Assembly (NCBI GenBank): GCA_028286365.1
Contig: JAQBRR010000001.1
Location: 124,001-188,000 of the forward strand
Origin: Candidatus Saccharimonadota bacterium
GTDB taxonomy: Bacteria > Patescibacteriota > Saccharimonadia > Saccharimonadales > Saccharimonadaceae
DNA: 64,000 bases
Reading direction: 5' to 3'
The notes under the pieces are model-generated. The model was given only the letters and a program-made list of their open reading frames with translations. It was not told where the DNA came from and ran no database searches. Each line of letters begins with the position of its first letter. The stretch's first letter is position 1. Position numbers and translations under genes: made by a program. Below, one piece after another: positions 30,110-39,551 of this stretch.

Positions 30110-31203
30110 GTTTCTTTTTCTAGCGCATCCATATAGATTTGATGTGTTTGCCTGGCAGTTTTGCTCCATGAATACTTTTTAAATTGTGCATGACCTTCTT
30201 TGATTAGCTCGATTCGTAGGATGTGATTATCAAGCACTTCGTCGATTGCACGTGCCATATCGGTTGTATCATTAGGGTTAAAGTAGTGGGCCGCATCACC
30301 GTACACTTCAGGTAAACTTGTAGTGTTACTACTCACAACCGGCGTGCCGTGTCCCATAGCCTCGAGTCCTGGCAGGCCAAAACCTTCCATAAGCGACGGG
30401 AATACATAGGCGTCTGTCTCTTTATAGAGCCAATTTAACTGCGCATCTGACAAAAAGCCAGTGAATACGATATTCTTATAGTTTTTATCGATGAATAACT
30501 CTTCGTTCATTTCGGCGCTTGCGTTTTTTGAGCCAACGAGGACAAGTCCTAACTCGGGGTATTTCTTGATGAGGCGTTGATGAGCTGCCGCCAGGCGCGG
30601 TATGTTCTTGTAATCACTCTGTTGCCCAACATATAACAGGAACCTGTTAAACGGTAGTTCATATGGCTCAGGAGCTTCTTTTGATAGGTCGGCAGCCAAA
30701 TGGGTGGTCGTTATCTTTCCTTCGGCGCGGTGGTCAAATTCAATAATTTCGTTTTTACTATAGTCAGAAGGCGTGAGGATATGCGTACTCGTCGCGATGA
30801 CACGCTTAAATACAAAATGACCAACCATTTGTTTAAAGTGATATACTAACCAATTTTTGTCCGAATTATATACCTTGAGTAGTGTTAGATCATGGATTGT
30901 CGTAACTTTATTACCTTTATATTGTATTGGCTGTTGGGGCATAGTAAAGTGAACTAAGTCGGGCGCAAGATCATCAAGTAATCGCTTAAGTCCAGTTTGC
31001 TCCGCCACAGAATATTGGTCGAAATCAGCCACTAACGTACTAAAATTATCGGCCGTCGGTGTCCAGTAGTTTTTATCTTTTTCAAGGACCAGGACAGTGT
31101 ACTTATTTGTGGTGTCGATATCCTGCAGGTAGTGAAGAAGGCGCTCGACATATCGCCCGGTCGAAGAGTTGATAATCCGCGCATCGATAGCAATGTGACT
31201 CAT
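30106..31203 (-). CDS. GT4-family glycosyltransferase
   Basis: A 365-residue GT-B enzyme. The N-terminal Rossmann half starts HIAIDARIINSSTGRYVERL. The C-terminal half has FLLYVGQQSDYKNIPRLAAA, LVLVGSKN and the nucleotide-sugar-binding segment YVFPSLMEGFGLPGLEAMGH, with the conserved Glu pair near residues 276-284. It resembles mannosyltransferases that act on lipid-linked glycans in the cytoplasm. Donor and acceptor cannot be assigned. Confidence 0.88.
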   Translation of the reverse strand: MSHIAIDARIINSSTGRYVERLLHYLQDIDTTNKYTVLVLEKDKNYWTPTADNFSTLVADFDQYSVAEQTGLKRLLDDLAPDLVHFTMPQQPIQYKGNKVTTIHDLTLLKVYNSDKNWLVYHFKQMVGHFVFKRVIATSTHILTPSDYSKNEIIEFDHRAEGKITTTHLAADLSKEAPEPYELPFNRFLLYVGQQSDYKNIPRLAAAHQRLIKKYPELGLVLVGSKNASAEMNEELFIDKNYKNIVFTGFLSDAQLNWLYKETDAYVFPSLMEGFGLPGLEAMGHGTPVVSSNTTSLPEVYGDAAHYFNPNDTTDMARAIDEVLDNHILRIELIKEGHAQFKKYSWSKTARQTHQIYMDALEKET

Positions 31204-31296
31204 TACCTTCAGTATACCATCACTCTGTTGTTCTCTGTTATGTCCAATAATTCTTTGGTATTATTCCCCAGGCCAAATGTTATTCTCGATCATAAC

Positions 31297-31332
31297 CTTA
31301 AAATAAACTGAGCAGAGGTCCGTCCTCTGCAG
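31297..31332 (-). repeat. Solitary REP-like element distant from the RAYT gene
   Basis: On the minus strand this is CTGCAGAGGACGGACC-T-CTGCTCAG plus TTTATTTTAAG, matching the left RAYT-flanking unit (6583-6618) over 36 nt with one difference. Its core GCAGAGG-TCCGT-CCTCTGC is a perfect 7-bp stem. It lies in the 234-bp gap between divergent glycosyltransferase and gtrA genes; the rest of the gap shows no gene. Confidence 0.87.
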
Positions 31333-31437
31333 AGAATATATTGGGGTGATTGTAAAGTTAAGCCGAAGATTAAGCTGTAAAATCGGAAAGAAAGACGGGG
31401 TATTTGTAAACGGAATGGCATCGGTTACTATATAAGG

Positions 31438-31911
31438 GTGTCAGAGCCAAAAAAACGTGATCTTAAAATTGTTATTTTCAGCCTAATCGGCATCTTTAAT
31501 ACGGTGTTTGATTTGGTGCTCTATGTTATTTTCCAGAATCTTACCCATTCGATTCTGATCGCGAACATTATTGCGACATCAGCAGCGCTTATCGGTAGTT
31601 ATTTTCTTAATTCCCGTCTGACGTTCAAGTCAAAGAAGTGGACATTCAAAAACTTTTTGCTATTTGTTTCTGTAACGATTTTTGGACTGTGGTTCCTACA
31701 AACAGGCTTTATATATCTCGTAACGCCACTGATGAGTGTTATTCCGGAGTTCTTGTGGCATATTACTGGACCGTTTGAGGCTACCGCCAAGATCGTCGCA
31801 CCAAAGATTTTGTCGGTCGTTGTCACATTTGCGTGGAATTTCATTTGGTACAACAAGGTAATCTTTAAAAAAGATTCAACTGCAGATCAAGTTATTGCAT
31901 CACTCGAATAG
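31438..31911 (+). CDS. gtrA: GtrA-family membrane protein
   Basis: A 157-residue protein with four transmembrane helices (about 10-30, 37-57, 75-95 and 120-142) and the family signatures FNTVFDLVLYVIF, SAALIGSYFLNSRLTF and FAWNFIWYNKVIF. GtrA-type proteins help move or present lipid-linked sugars. It converges with the GtrB-like gene, their stops being adjacent, so the two probably work as a pair. It starts with GTG 31438; a TATATAAG box immediately upstream suggests a near-leaderless message. Confidence 0.88.
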   Translation: MSEPKKRDLKIVIFSLIGIFNTVFDLVLYVIFQNLTHSILIANIIATSAALIGSYFLNSRLTFKSKKWTFKNFLLFVSVTIFGLWFLQTGFIYLVTPLMSVIPEFLWHITGPFEATAKIVAPKILSVVVTFAWNFIWYNKVIFKKDSTADQVIASLE

Positions 31912-32856
31912 TTAGCGAGATTTCTTAGTCTTTGCGTGATATTCCTGTACGAAATAAAGGGGTCGTTGTTTGGTCTCATTAAAGATTCGGCCAATGTATT
32001 CACCAATAACTCCAAGTGATAGTAACTGTAAACCTCCGAGGAACAAGATTACGGCCATCATAGATGGATAACCGGCTAGGTCGGTTCCGAAGAAGATTGT
32101 ACGAAACACGAGGTAGACAATATAAATAAACGCTACGACGGATACGATAATGCCAAATATTGATGATATGCGCAGTGGTGCGGTTGTAAATGATGTCAGG
32201 CCGTCAATTGCGAAGTTAATAAGCTTGGGATAGCTCCAGCCAGTCTGACCGGCCGCGCGAGGGTCACGGTCATAGGTAATTTCCTTCTTTTTGTAGCCAA
32301 TCCAGCTAAACATGCCTTTTGTATATCTTTGTGATTCACGAATTTGTTTCAGTGCATCGACGCAGACACGATCAAGTAAGCGAAAATCCCCAGTGTCCTG
32401 TTGAATAGGGATATTAGTTGCCCTTTGTAGGATTCGATAATAAAACTTTGACGAGGCTTTCTTGAGCCATGATTCGCCAGCGCGGCTGTTGCGCTTGGCG
32501 TAAACGTCCTGGTAGCCATCTTCCCAGTATTTGATCATTTTAGGGATTAACTCTGGTGGATCCTGAAGGTCAGCGTCAATAATAACAATTGCATCACCAG
32601 TTACGTGATCAAGCCCCGCAATCATAGCGATTTCTTTACCGAAGTTACGCGAGAGATCAATATACGACACTCGTTCGTCCTGCTCGGCGAAATCCTTAAT
32701 GATGCTGATTGTTTTGTCGCGGCTACCGTCATTCACGAATAGGAACTCAAAATCATACGATTTGTTGTCGTTGGCGAGCTTGCCAAGGCGTTGATAAAGC
32801 GGCTCTAACACTTCTTGTTCATTATAGGCAGGGATCAGAATACTAATCTTTTTCAT
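31912..32856 (-). CDS. gtrB: GtrB/DPM1-like polyprenyl-phosphate glycosyltransferase (GT2)
   Basis: A 314-residue enzyme with a GT2 domain (ISILIPAYNEQEVLEPLYQR, FLFVNDGSRDKT, DAIVIIDADLQDPPELIPKM) and two C-terminal membrane helices (about 235-258 and 268-290). This is the layout of enzymes that move a sugar from a nucleotide donor to undecaprenyl phosphate at the cytoplasmic face. It is paired with the convergent gtrA. Confidence 0.92.
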   Translation of the reverse strand: MKKISILIPAYNEQEVLEPLYQRLGKLANDNKSYDFEFLFVNDGSRDKTISIIKDFAEQDERVSYIDLSRNFGKEIAMIAGLDHVTGDAIVIIDADLQDPPELIPKMIKYWEDGYQDVYAKRNSRAGESWLKKASSKFYYRILQRATNIPIQQDTGDFRLLDRVCVDALKQIRESQRYTKGMFSWIGYKKKEITYDRDPRAAGQTGWSYPKLINFAIDGLTSFTTAPLRISSIFGIIVSVVAFIYIVYLVFRTIFFGTDLAGYPSMMAVILFLGGLQLLSLGVIGEYIGRIFNETKQRPLYFVQEYHAKTKKSR

Positions 32857-32928
32857 TTGCTATTAGTATATCACTAAGGTTGATACAGCCTAAATTCGAG
32901 TACAATAGGTACAAGAAGAGGAGACCAT

Positions 32929-33477
32929 ATGGCTGATTTAAAAAGCAAGCTAGAGACATTGAATTTTGCGTCATATCGAACAAAAGAAGAAGTCGTTAAG
33001 GATATACGGGAATGCATTAACAATGCGGGTTTTAACCTCGTAGAAGAAGACACCAGTCGCCCATGGGGCGCATTTTTTCGACTCAATAACAATAACGCTG
33101 ACGAATTTGTTGAGGACTTTTTTACTGATCTTAGCTTAGAACAAGCTCGTCTAGGAAATTCAAGTGCTGAACTAAGTCCAAAGATCCTACTTGTTTCGCC
33201 TGGTCAACGGCTTAGTTGGCAATACCATCGCCGTCGTGCGGAATTATGGAAGTTTATTAATAGCGGTGGGTATCATCGTAGCCTTACAGATACACCGGGA
33301 GAACTTTTGCACAGTAACTCAGGAGACATAGTCCAATTTCAGACGTCTGAGCGTCACCGTCTTGTAGGTGATCCAGATCATTACACGATTGTTGCTGAAA
33401 TATGGCAACATACAGATAGTCAGCAAACATCCGATGAAGCCGACATTGTTCGCTTACGGGATGATTACAAACGGTAA
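32929..33477 (+). CDS. Cupin of the phosphomannose isomerase type II family
   Basis: A 182-residue protein with the ManC/AlgA C-terminal isomerase-like cupin: TSRPWGAFFRL (RPWG), LLVSPGQRLSWQYHRRRAELW and GDIVQFQTSERHRL, then TIVAEIWQ. The separate mannose-1-phosphate guanylyltransferase at 55728 lacks this domain, so the two could together supply GDP-mannose. The usual HxH metal pair is partly altered (YHRRRAE), so activity is uncertain. AGGAGA precedes ATG 32929. Confidence 0.75.
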   Translation: MADLKSKLETLNFASYRTKEEVVKDIRECINNAGFNLVEEDTSRPWGAFFRLNNNNADEFVEDFFTDLSLEQARLGNSSAELSPKILLVSPGQRLSWQYHRRRAELWKFINSGGYHRSLTDTPGELLHSNSGDIVQFQTSERHRLVGDPDHYTIVAEIWQHTDSQQTSDEADIVRLRDDYKR

Positions 33478-33479
33478 CC

Positions 33480-34487
33480 CTATTTCTTAGTAAAGAATTT
33501 GCGTACTTTGCGTAGGCCGGTTTGGTCAGGCGGGAGGTCATTCCACAGGATACCTTTGATGTAGCTGATCGGCACGCGTTTTGTTTCTTGGATGTGTCTA
33601 CGCTCGCCTAGCTTCTTGAACCCAAGCACCCAACTCATCGCTGCGCCTTTAATTGCTGGCCAGCCGTTTCCATGGACAATAGCATTACCAAGAATGAGGT
33701 AATAGGCAACGTAAAAGCGAACGCCAATCGATAGTAGTAGCCTAGATGGAACGTCCTTTAGAAATAGCATTGGCAAGTTTTTAAATGTTTGGTAAATGGC
33801 AAAACCAGGAATCTTTTTGGTGGTTCCTCCCTGTTCGTGATAGGCGATTGCCTCTGGTGTGTAGGTGACTTTCCAGCCAGCCAGTTGTGCGCGGAAGCTA
33901 ATATCTGCGTCCTCGTAATAGGCAAAGAAATCTTCGTCGAATAATCCAATGTCCCGTAGTAGCTCGGTTTTATAGAGACTAGCTCCACCACTCGCACCAA
34001 AGACAAATCCAGCCTCGGGTGCTTTGGCTGCCTTGTCTCCGCGACCCCTTGGGAAAGCTAATCCCCATTTCGAGAACCAGTCACCGGTACTATCGATAGT
34101 TTTGCCGTCAGCATGCAGTAATAATCCCGTTGCGATGCCAATTTCTTTCGGCTGAATGACATCAACCAGGCTTTGCAGCCACTTCTTGTCAGCACGCGCA
34201 TCGTTATTAAAGAGTGCAACGTATTCGTATTCCTCGTTCAGCGCCCATTCGATACCGGTGTTAACACCACCTGCGAAGCCAAAGTTAGCAGGATTATAGA
34301 CGACATCAATATCTTCTTTGTGTTGGGACTGGTACTCATCCAGTAGTAGCTTAGAGTTATCAACTGATCCGTTATCAACAACCAGGATGTGTGCGTGTTT
34401 GTATGACTGAGCTAATAGGGAGTCGAGACACTCTAAAGTATCGCTTATTCCGTTCCAGTTAAGTACGACGATGAGTGTGCTGTTCAT
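33480..34487 (-). CDS. GT2-family glycosyltransferase, rhamnosyltransferase-like
   Basis: A 335-residue GT-A enzyme with STLIVVLNWNGISDTLECLD, LVVDNGSVDNS, VALFNNDARADKKWL (DxD-type), FGASGGASLYKTELL and EDADISFRAQLAGWKV. This pattern is typical of WbbL-like rhamnosyltransferases and related enzymes. dTDP-rhamnose would come from the rfb genes at 51876-55157. The C-terminus is amphipathic and may lie on the membrane. Confidence 0.88.
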   Translation of the reverse strand: MNSTLIVVLNWNGISDTLECLDSLLAQSYKHAHILVVDNGSVDNSKLLLDEYQSQHKEDIDVVYNPANFGFAGGVNTGIEWALNEEYEYVALFNNDARADKKWLQSLVDVIQPKEIGIATGLLLHADGKTIDSTGDWFSKWGLAFPRGRGDKAAKAPEAGFVFGASGGASLYKTELLRDIGLFDEDFFAYYEDADISFRAQLAGWKVTYTPEAIAYHEQGGTTKKIPGFAIYQTFKNLPMLFLKDVPSRLLLSIGVRFYVAYYLILGNAIVHGNGWPAIKGAAMSWVLGFKKLGERRHIQETKRVPISYIKGILWNDLPPDQTGLRKVRKFFTKK

Positions 34488-34566
34488 AATCTTCCTCTAT
34501 CTTATAACATCTTTATTCCGAGCGCCGCATTGTTAGATCAATCTGATATAATTAACTTCAAGACTT

Positions 34567-35376
34567 ATGAAAATTTCGAACATATTTAGCAGACGAAATC
34601 GTATACTTTTGCGCGAGTTAGTAATCACTGACTTCAAGCTTCGTTACCAGGGATCGGTGCTCGGATATGCCTGGTCACTACTTAAACCTTTGTTTCTTTT
34701 TGCTATTATGTACGTGGTTTTTGGATTCTTGATTAAGCTCGGTTCAGTAGAACACTACGCGGTGTACTTATTATTTGGAATTGTCCTTTGGAACTTCTTT
34801 GCTGAAGCTACAGGACAAGGAATGGCATCTATTGTATCTAGGGGTGATCTACTTCGTAAGATAAGTTTTCCAAAATATATCATTGTATTGTCTACGACTA
34901 TATCGGCATTAATCAACCTTACCCTCAACTTAGTTATAGTTGCGATTCTCATGGTAGTTAACGGTGTACATCTAAATGTGTCGGCTCTCATGGTACCGGT
35001 GTATATTGTTGAGATTTACGCGCTTGCTTTAGGCTTTGCATTCTTCTTAGCTACTCTAAACGTTAAATATCGAGACACGGGTCACATTTGGGAGATTATT
35101 ATGCAGGCCGCTTTCTATGCAACTCCAATTATTTATCCATTGACGCTTGTTCTGGCGAAGAGTGCTTTGGCAGCGAAAATACTGCTACTAAACCCCGTTG
35201 CGCAGGCTATTCAGGATGCACGGTATAGTCTGATTACCCATGAAACCATAACAATGGGCAGTATTTCTAAAAACATTTTGCTAACAGCCATCCCCTTTCT
35301 GATCGTTATTGTTGTATTAATAGTTGGCGTACTGTATTTCAGGAAGAATTCTAAGTTCTTCGCGGAGAATATTTAA
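34567..35376 (+). CDS. wzm: ABC-2 polysaccharide export permease (Wzm/TagG-like)
   Basis: A 269-residue protein with six predicted helices and the typical start LRELVITDFKLRYQGSVLGYAWSLLKPL followed by FGIVLWNFFAEATGQGMASI, here cited only by its RYQGSVLGYAWS and LVLWNFFAEA-like cores. Wzm with Wzt exports undecaprenyl-linked polysaccharides or teichoic-acid-like glycans across the membrane. It is coupled to the ATPase gene by a one-base overlap. TATAAT lies about 15 nt upstream of the start. Confidence 0.93.
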   Translation: MKISNIFSRRNRILLRELVITDFKLRYQGSVLGYAWSLLKPLFLFAIMYVVFGFLIKLGSVEHYAVYLLFGIVLWNFFAEATGQGMASIVSRGDLLRKISFPKYIIVLSTTISALINLTLNLVIVAILMVVNGVHLNVSALMVPVYIVEIYALALGFAFFLATLNVKYRDTGHIWEIIMQAAFYATPIIYPLTLVLAKSALAAKILLLNPVAQAIQDARYSLITHETITMGSISKNILLTAIPFLIVIVVLIVGVLYFRKNSKFFAENI

Positions 35377-36539
35377 TGAGTGAAAATTCCGAAGTAGCAA
35401 TTAGTGTTAAGGATCTTTATAAGACATTTAGGCTTCCGCATGAGCAAAGCTCTGGCCTAAAGCAAACGATCATTAATGCCGTTAACAGAAAGAAAGGCTA
35501 TGAAATTCAGAAGGCCTTGGAGAATATCTCTTTTGAAATAAAACAAGGCGATTTCTTCGCGATTGTTGGCCGTAACGGAAGTGGAAAGAGTACGCTGCTT
35601 AAACTACTTGCGGGCATCTACATTCCCGATAAAGGCTCCGTCACCATCAATGGTAGTCTAACTCCATTCATTGAACTCGGTGTAGGCTTTAACCAAGAAC
35701 TTACAGGCCGTGAGAACGTATTCTTAAATGGTGCACTTTTAGGTTTTAGCAAGAGAGACATGCAAGGCATGTACGACGATATCGTAGAATTTGCAGAACT
35801 AGAACGCTTTATGGATCAAAAACTTAAAAATTACTCATCAGGTATGCAAGTTCGACTCGCATTCTCGATTGCTATTCGCGCAAAAACAGATATTCTTTTA
35901 CTTGATGAAGTTCTTGCAGTTGGTGACGCAGCATTTCAACAGAAGTGTTATGACTATTTTGAAGAACTAAAAAAACAAAAGAAGACAGTTGTCTTTATCT
36001 CGCATGATATGGGCGCAATCAGACGATTTTGTAACAGGGCAGTCTATGTCGATAACGGAATATTAACACACGAAGGTACACCGTCTGAAATAGCCGACAT
36101 TTACCTAGAAGAGAACATGGAGCGTGTTCGTGAAGCAGCGGATAAGCAAAAAGATGGACCAAATTTACTCTCTGACAAACACAAAATAACTGGTAAAGTA
36201 CTAAAACAAGCTGAGAAAGATCTTGTTTTTGAAGTTTCTTATAGCGCTCAAGATGATGATGAAATGTACGTTGGAATATCGATTATGAAAGAAGGTGTTT
36301 CAGTTGCTGAAATTAATACATTACCAGATAAGATTTTAACCGGTAAGGGAAAACTTACGTACACACTTGATACAGGTATGTTCAATAATGGCATCTATCA
36401 ACTAGATGCGGCGCTATTTAAGTTGCAGAATAAACAACTACTGGAGTTTACTAAACGTAAGTCAGAGTTCGTTATTAAAGGTGAAGATATTACGCGGGGT
36501 GCAGCACTAAAAATTAAAAATACTTGGAAGATTGATTAG
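35376..36539 (+). CDS. wzt: ABC polysaccharide export ATPase with C-terminal domain (Wzt-like)
   Basis: A 387-residue protein. Residues 1-240 form the ABC ATPase with Walker A IVGRNGSGKSTLLKLL, signature NYSSGMQVRLAFSIAIRAK and Walker B ILLLDEVLAVGDAAFQQKC. Residues 250-387 are a beta-rich extension like the Wzt carbohydrate-binding domain that recognises a terminal modification of the chain. The presence of this domain suggests a chain-end cap; the N-formylated sugar predicted downstream is one candidate. That link is inference. Confidence 0.93.
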   Translation: MSENSEVAISVKDLYKTFRLPHEQSSGLKQTIINAVNRKKGYEIQKALENISFEIKQGDFFAIVGRNGSGKSTLLKLLAGIYIPDKGSVTINGSLTPFIELGVGFNQELTGRENVFLNGALLGFSKRDMQGMYDDIVEFAELERFMDQKLKNYSSGMQVRLAFSIAIRAKTDILLLDEVLAVGDAAFQQKCYDYFEELKKQKKTVVFISHDMGAIRRFCNRAVYVDNGILTHEGTPSEIADIYLEENMERVREAADKQKDGPNLLSDKHKITGKVLKQAEKDLVFEVSYSAQDDDEMYVGISIMKEGVSVAEINTLPDKILTGKGKLTYTLDTGMFNNGIYQLDAALFKLQNKQLLEFTKRKSEFVIKGEDITRGAALKIKNTWKID

Positions 36540-36599
36540 ACATTTAACCCGAATACCCCCTGTTAATGTTATGATATAAGGTGAAGGAAGAACATAAGT

Positions 36600-37724
36600 A
36601 TGCCCAAATCTATACCTTTTATCAAGCCAAAGTTTCCTGCGCCCGAAGATCTCGCAAAAGACCTAAAACGTATATATGAAAATAACTTCTACTCAAATAA
36701 CGGGCCAGTCTATTTTGAATTTAAGGAAAAACTTGAGGCCTATCTAGGTCAGGGTCTTCATGCTGTCATTGTTTCAAATGCAACAATGGGTTTAATGTTA
36801 GCCATTGAGGCAATTATGGGTGAGCAAAAAAATAAAAAGAAATATATCGCTATACCTGCTTTCACTTTTGCAGCCGGTCCACTTGCGATCAGATGGTGTG
36901 GTTTCGAGCCTTTGTTCTTTGACGTCGATCCAGTCAGTGCTCAACCAGATCTTAAAAGTTTTCAAAAAGTACTCGATGTATATTCAGATGAACTAGCGGG
37001 CGTTTTGCTGATAAATGACTTTGGCATCGGTAATGGAGAAGTTGATGAGTGGGACGAGCTGCTTACAAGTAAAAACATACCGTACATTATTGATTCAGCA
37101 CCAGGATTTGGATCAACATATGAAAACGGTGAATTTATAGGTGGCAGAGGAGCTTGTGAAGTCTTTTCTTTTCACGCTACCAAACCTTTTGGGATTGGTG
37201 AAGGTGGTCTCATAACTACTAAAGATGCAGACCTAGCTGATAGGTTAGAGATCCTAAAGAATTTTGGCTTCGATGATTCAAAGCGAACAGTTGGTGCGGG
37301 CACCAATGCAAAGATAACTGAACTTGATTGTGCAATAGGGTTGCGCATTTTAGCAAAATACCCAGAAACATTAACGGATAGGCGAAAAACGTATGCCCGA
37401 TTTGAGGACAATTTAAAATCACAAAATATAACGTTCCTACCTCGAGCTGCTACAGCTGCAATACAATTTGCAACAATAGTTGTGCCTCCTAAATATCAGC
37501 AAATGCTTATTGATAAACTTAAAGTTGGAGGTGTTGAGGCTAGGACATACTATGCTCCCGCAGTGCATACTTTCCCGTACTTTTCGGACGCGCCAAAGGT
37601 GGATTTATCAAATACCGAGCTATTATCCCAAAAAGTTATTTCTCTGCCCGTGCACCCAGATATGGATCCAGTTACTGTTGACTATATTTGCGACATTATT
37701 ATTAAAAACCTTGAGAAAGCATGA
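36600..37724 (+). CDS. DegT/DnrJ/EryC1/StrS-family sugar aminotransferase (VioA/FdtB-like)
   Basis: A 374-residue PLP enzyme with VSNATMGLMLAIEA near residues 60-73, AIPAFTFAAGPLAIRWCG, and the PLP lysine in VFSFHATKPFGIGEGG near 200. It should convert a keto-deoxy nucleotide sugar to an amino sugar. dTDP-4-keto-6-deoxyglucose, made by RfbB (54159), is the likely substrate. The next gene, overlapping by 4 nt, is an N-formyltransferase, which narrows the product to an N-formylated amino sugar. Confidence 0.9.
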   Translation: MPKSIPFIKPKFPAPEDLAKDLKRIYENNFYSNNGPVYFEFKEKLEAYLGQGLHAVIVSNATMGLMLAIEAIMGEQKNKKKYIAIPAFTFAAGPLAIRWCGFEPLFFDVDPVSAQPDLKSFQKVLDVYSDELAGVLLINDFGIGNGEVDEWDELLTSKNIPYIIDSAPGFGSTYENGEFIGGRGACEVFSFHATKPFGIGEGGLITTKDADLADRLEILKNFGFDDSKRTVGAGTNAKITELDCAIGLRILAKYPETLTDRRKTYARFEDNLKSQNITFLPRAATAAIQFATIVVPPKYQQMLIDKLKVGGVEARTYYAPAVHTFPYFSDAPKVDLSNTELLSQKVISLPVHPDMDPVTVDYICDIIIKNLEKA

Positions 37725-38476
37725 TGCCATTTAGCTCTATACTGGTTGTCTCTGACAATGAAATAATTTTGACTGAATTTATTAACCTTTTAGATCATAT
37801 GCCAGATCTTAAAGAGCAACGAACATTCAACTTTGCTTGTCATCCCGACAATGAAGCACTGAAGTATAAGCAATTTAGTGACTATACGATAGAACCACTC
37901 AATATTAAAACTGATTACAAAAGTATTGGTGAGCAATACGACTTAATAATATCAGCTCACTGTAAACAGATATTTCCTGTTGAGCTCGTTAACTCAGTAA
38001 AATGTATTAATATTCATCCTGGCTATAATCCATATAACAGAGGTTGGTATCCTCAAGTATTTGCAATACTTAACCATAGCCTCCTCGGCGCTACAATCCA
38101 CGAGATAGATGAAGATTTAGATCATGGAAGGATTATTACGAGAGAGATAGTTGAAGTCAAATCTAGCGATACGTCACTGACTGCATATAATCGAGTTCAA
38201 GCAAAAGAAGTTGAACTGATGGAAAAGAACCTTCAAAATATTCTGGATGGAACATATGAAACAATAATGCCTGAAGGCGAAGGAAACATTAACTCTAAAA
38301 AAGACTTTAACGATTTACGAGAGATAAATTTAAATGAAAGAGTAACTTTCAAAGAAGCGATAGATAGGCTAAGGGCTTTGAGCCACCCTCCTTTTAAAAA
38401 TGGATATTTTATTGATCCAGATACAAACCAAAAGGTTTGGATAGAAGTAACTTTACAGTCTGATGAGGGCAAATAA
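37721..38476 (+). CDS. Sugar N-formyltransferase (VioF/FdtF-like)
   Basis: A 251-residue protein with the formyltransferase catalytic triad region: Asn and His in CINIHPGYNPYNRGWYPQ (near residues 92-109) and the Asp in LGATIHEIDEDLDHGRIIT (near 122-140). These correspond to the Asn-His-Asp of methionyl-tRNA formyltransferase and of VioF. The N-terminal Rossmann half is typical of nucleotide-sugar formyltransferases rather than of Fmt, and the C-terminal anticodon-binding domain of Fmt is missing. The donor would be N10-formyl-tetrahydrofolate. It is linked to a DegT aminotransferase and to the export genes. Confidence 0.85.
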   Translation: MMPFSSILVVSDNEIILTEFINLLDHMPDLKEQRTFNFACHPDNEALKYKQFSDYTIEPLNIKTDYKSIGEQYDLIISAHCKQIFPVELVNSVKCINIHPGYNPYNRGWYPQVFAILNHSLLGATIHEIDEDLDHGRIITREIVEVKSSDTSLTAYNRVQAKEVELMEKNLQNILDGTYETIMPEGEGNINSKKDFNDLREINLNERVTFKEAIDRLRALSHPPFKNGYFIDPDTNQKVWIEVTLQSDEGK

Positions 38477-39546
38477 TGGCTCATTCACCAAGAGTTAGTG
38501 TTATATGCGTAACTTATAATCAGGAGCGCTACATTCGGCAGACTCTAGACGGTTTTTTGGCACAGAAGACGAAATTTCCCTTTGAGGTTATTGTGGCGGA
38601 TGATTGCTCTAATGATGGGACGCCGACAATTATAAAAGAATATGCTAAATCTTATCCGAATATCTTCAAGCCTATTCTTAGAAAAAAGAACGTTGGTATT
38701 TTAGACAATTTTTATGATTCGATGCGTACAGCAGATGGAGAGTATTTAGCTATCTGTGAAGGTGATGATTATTGGACAGATCCGCAGAAATTACAGAAAC
38801 AGGTTGATTTTCTAGATAAAAATACAGAGTATTCAATGTGCTTTCACCCGGTTAAGGTACATTTTGAAAATGGTGACAGTAAAGACTATATCTCGCCCGA
38901 CCCTGAAGTAAAAAAAACCTTTACTCAGAAAGAACTCATAGAGCGTAATTTTATACAAACAAATTCTGTAATGTATCGCAGGCAGTCATATGATGCTATG
39001 CCAAAAAAGATGATGCCAGTTGACTGGTATCTACATCTTTACCATGCACAATTTGGCAAAATAGGCTTTATTAATGAGGTCATGTCAGTATATCGTCGTC
39101 ATCCCGGAGGTGTGTGGTGGGGCTCGCAGGCTAATTTGAATAAAACAATCATAAAACACGGTACTGGTTGGCTCGGTCTTCACGCAAATATACTAAAGTT
39201 GTATTCTAAGAATCCAGATTATCGAAAGATAATAGAAGGATCAATAATTAATACTTTTCGTATGTTCGTAGAGTCAGATAAAAAGTATCATAGTGCATTG
39301 GTTCTTCAGGCTTTAGTTGAATTTCCAGAGACTGGCGAAGTATACATCAATGACCTACTTAAAGAAGTAACTACATTATCTGCTCACTCTATCGAGCAAG
39401 CGAAGATAATTGATCATTATGTAAGTTTAAGCCAGAAGCTAGAAGCAGAAAATAATTACTTAGCTATTCACCCACTAAAAAGATTTAGAGGTGAAGTTAG
39501 ACAGCGTCTAAAGCGCGTGCTAAGACCAGAAAATAAGAAAGGCTAA
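38476..39546 (+). CDS. GT2-family glycosyltransferase
   Basis: A 356-residue enzyme with VSVICVTYNQERYIRQTLDG, VIVADDCSNDGTPTIIKEYA, GEYLAICEGDDYWTDPQKLQ (DxD-like EGDDYW) and a His-Arg acceptor region YRRHPGGVWWG. The GDDYWTDP form is typical of GT2 enzymes in capsule and O-antigen clusters. It overlaps the formyltransferase stop by one base and has a C-terminal amphipathic basic tail. Confidence 0.9.
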   Translation: MAHSPRVSVICVTYNQERYIRQTLDGFLAQKTKFPFEVIVADDCSNDGTPTIIKEYAKSYPNIFKPILRKKNVGILDNFYDSMRTADGEYLAICEGDDYWTDPQKLQKQVDFLDKNTEYSMCFHPVKVHFENGDSKDYISPDPEVKKTFTQKELIERNFIQTNSVMYRRQSYDAMPKKMMPVDWYLHLYHAQFGKIGFINEVMSVYRRHPGGVWWGSQANLNKTIIKHGTGWLGLHANILKLYSKNPDYRKIIEGSIINTFRMFVESDKKYHSALVLQALVEFPETGEVYINDLLKEVTTLSAHSIEQAKIIDHYVSLSQKLEAENNYLAIHPLKRFRGEVRQRLKRVLRPENKKG

Positions 39547-39551
39547 GTTTT

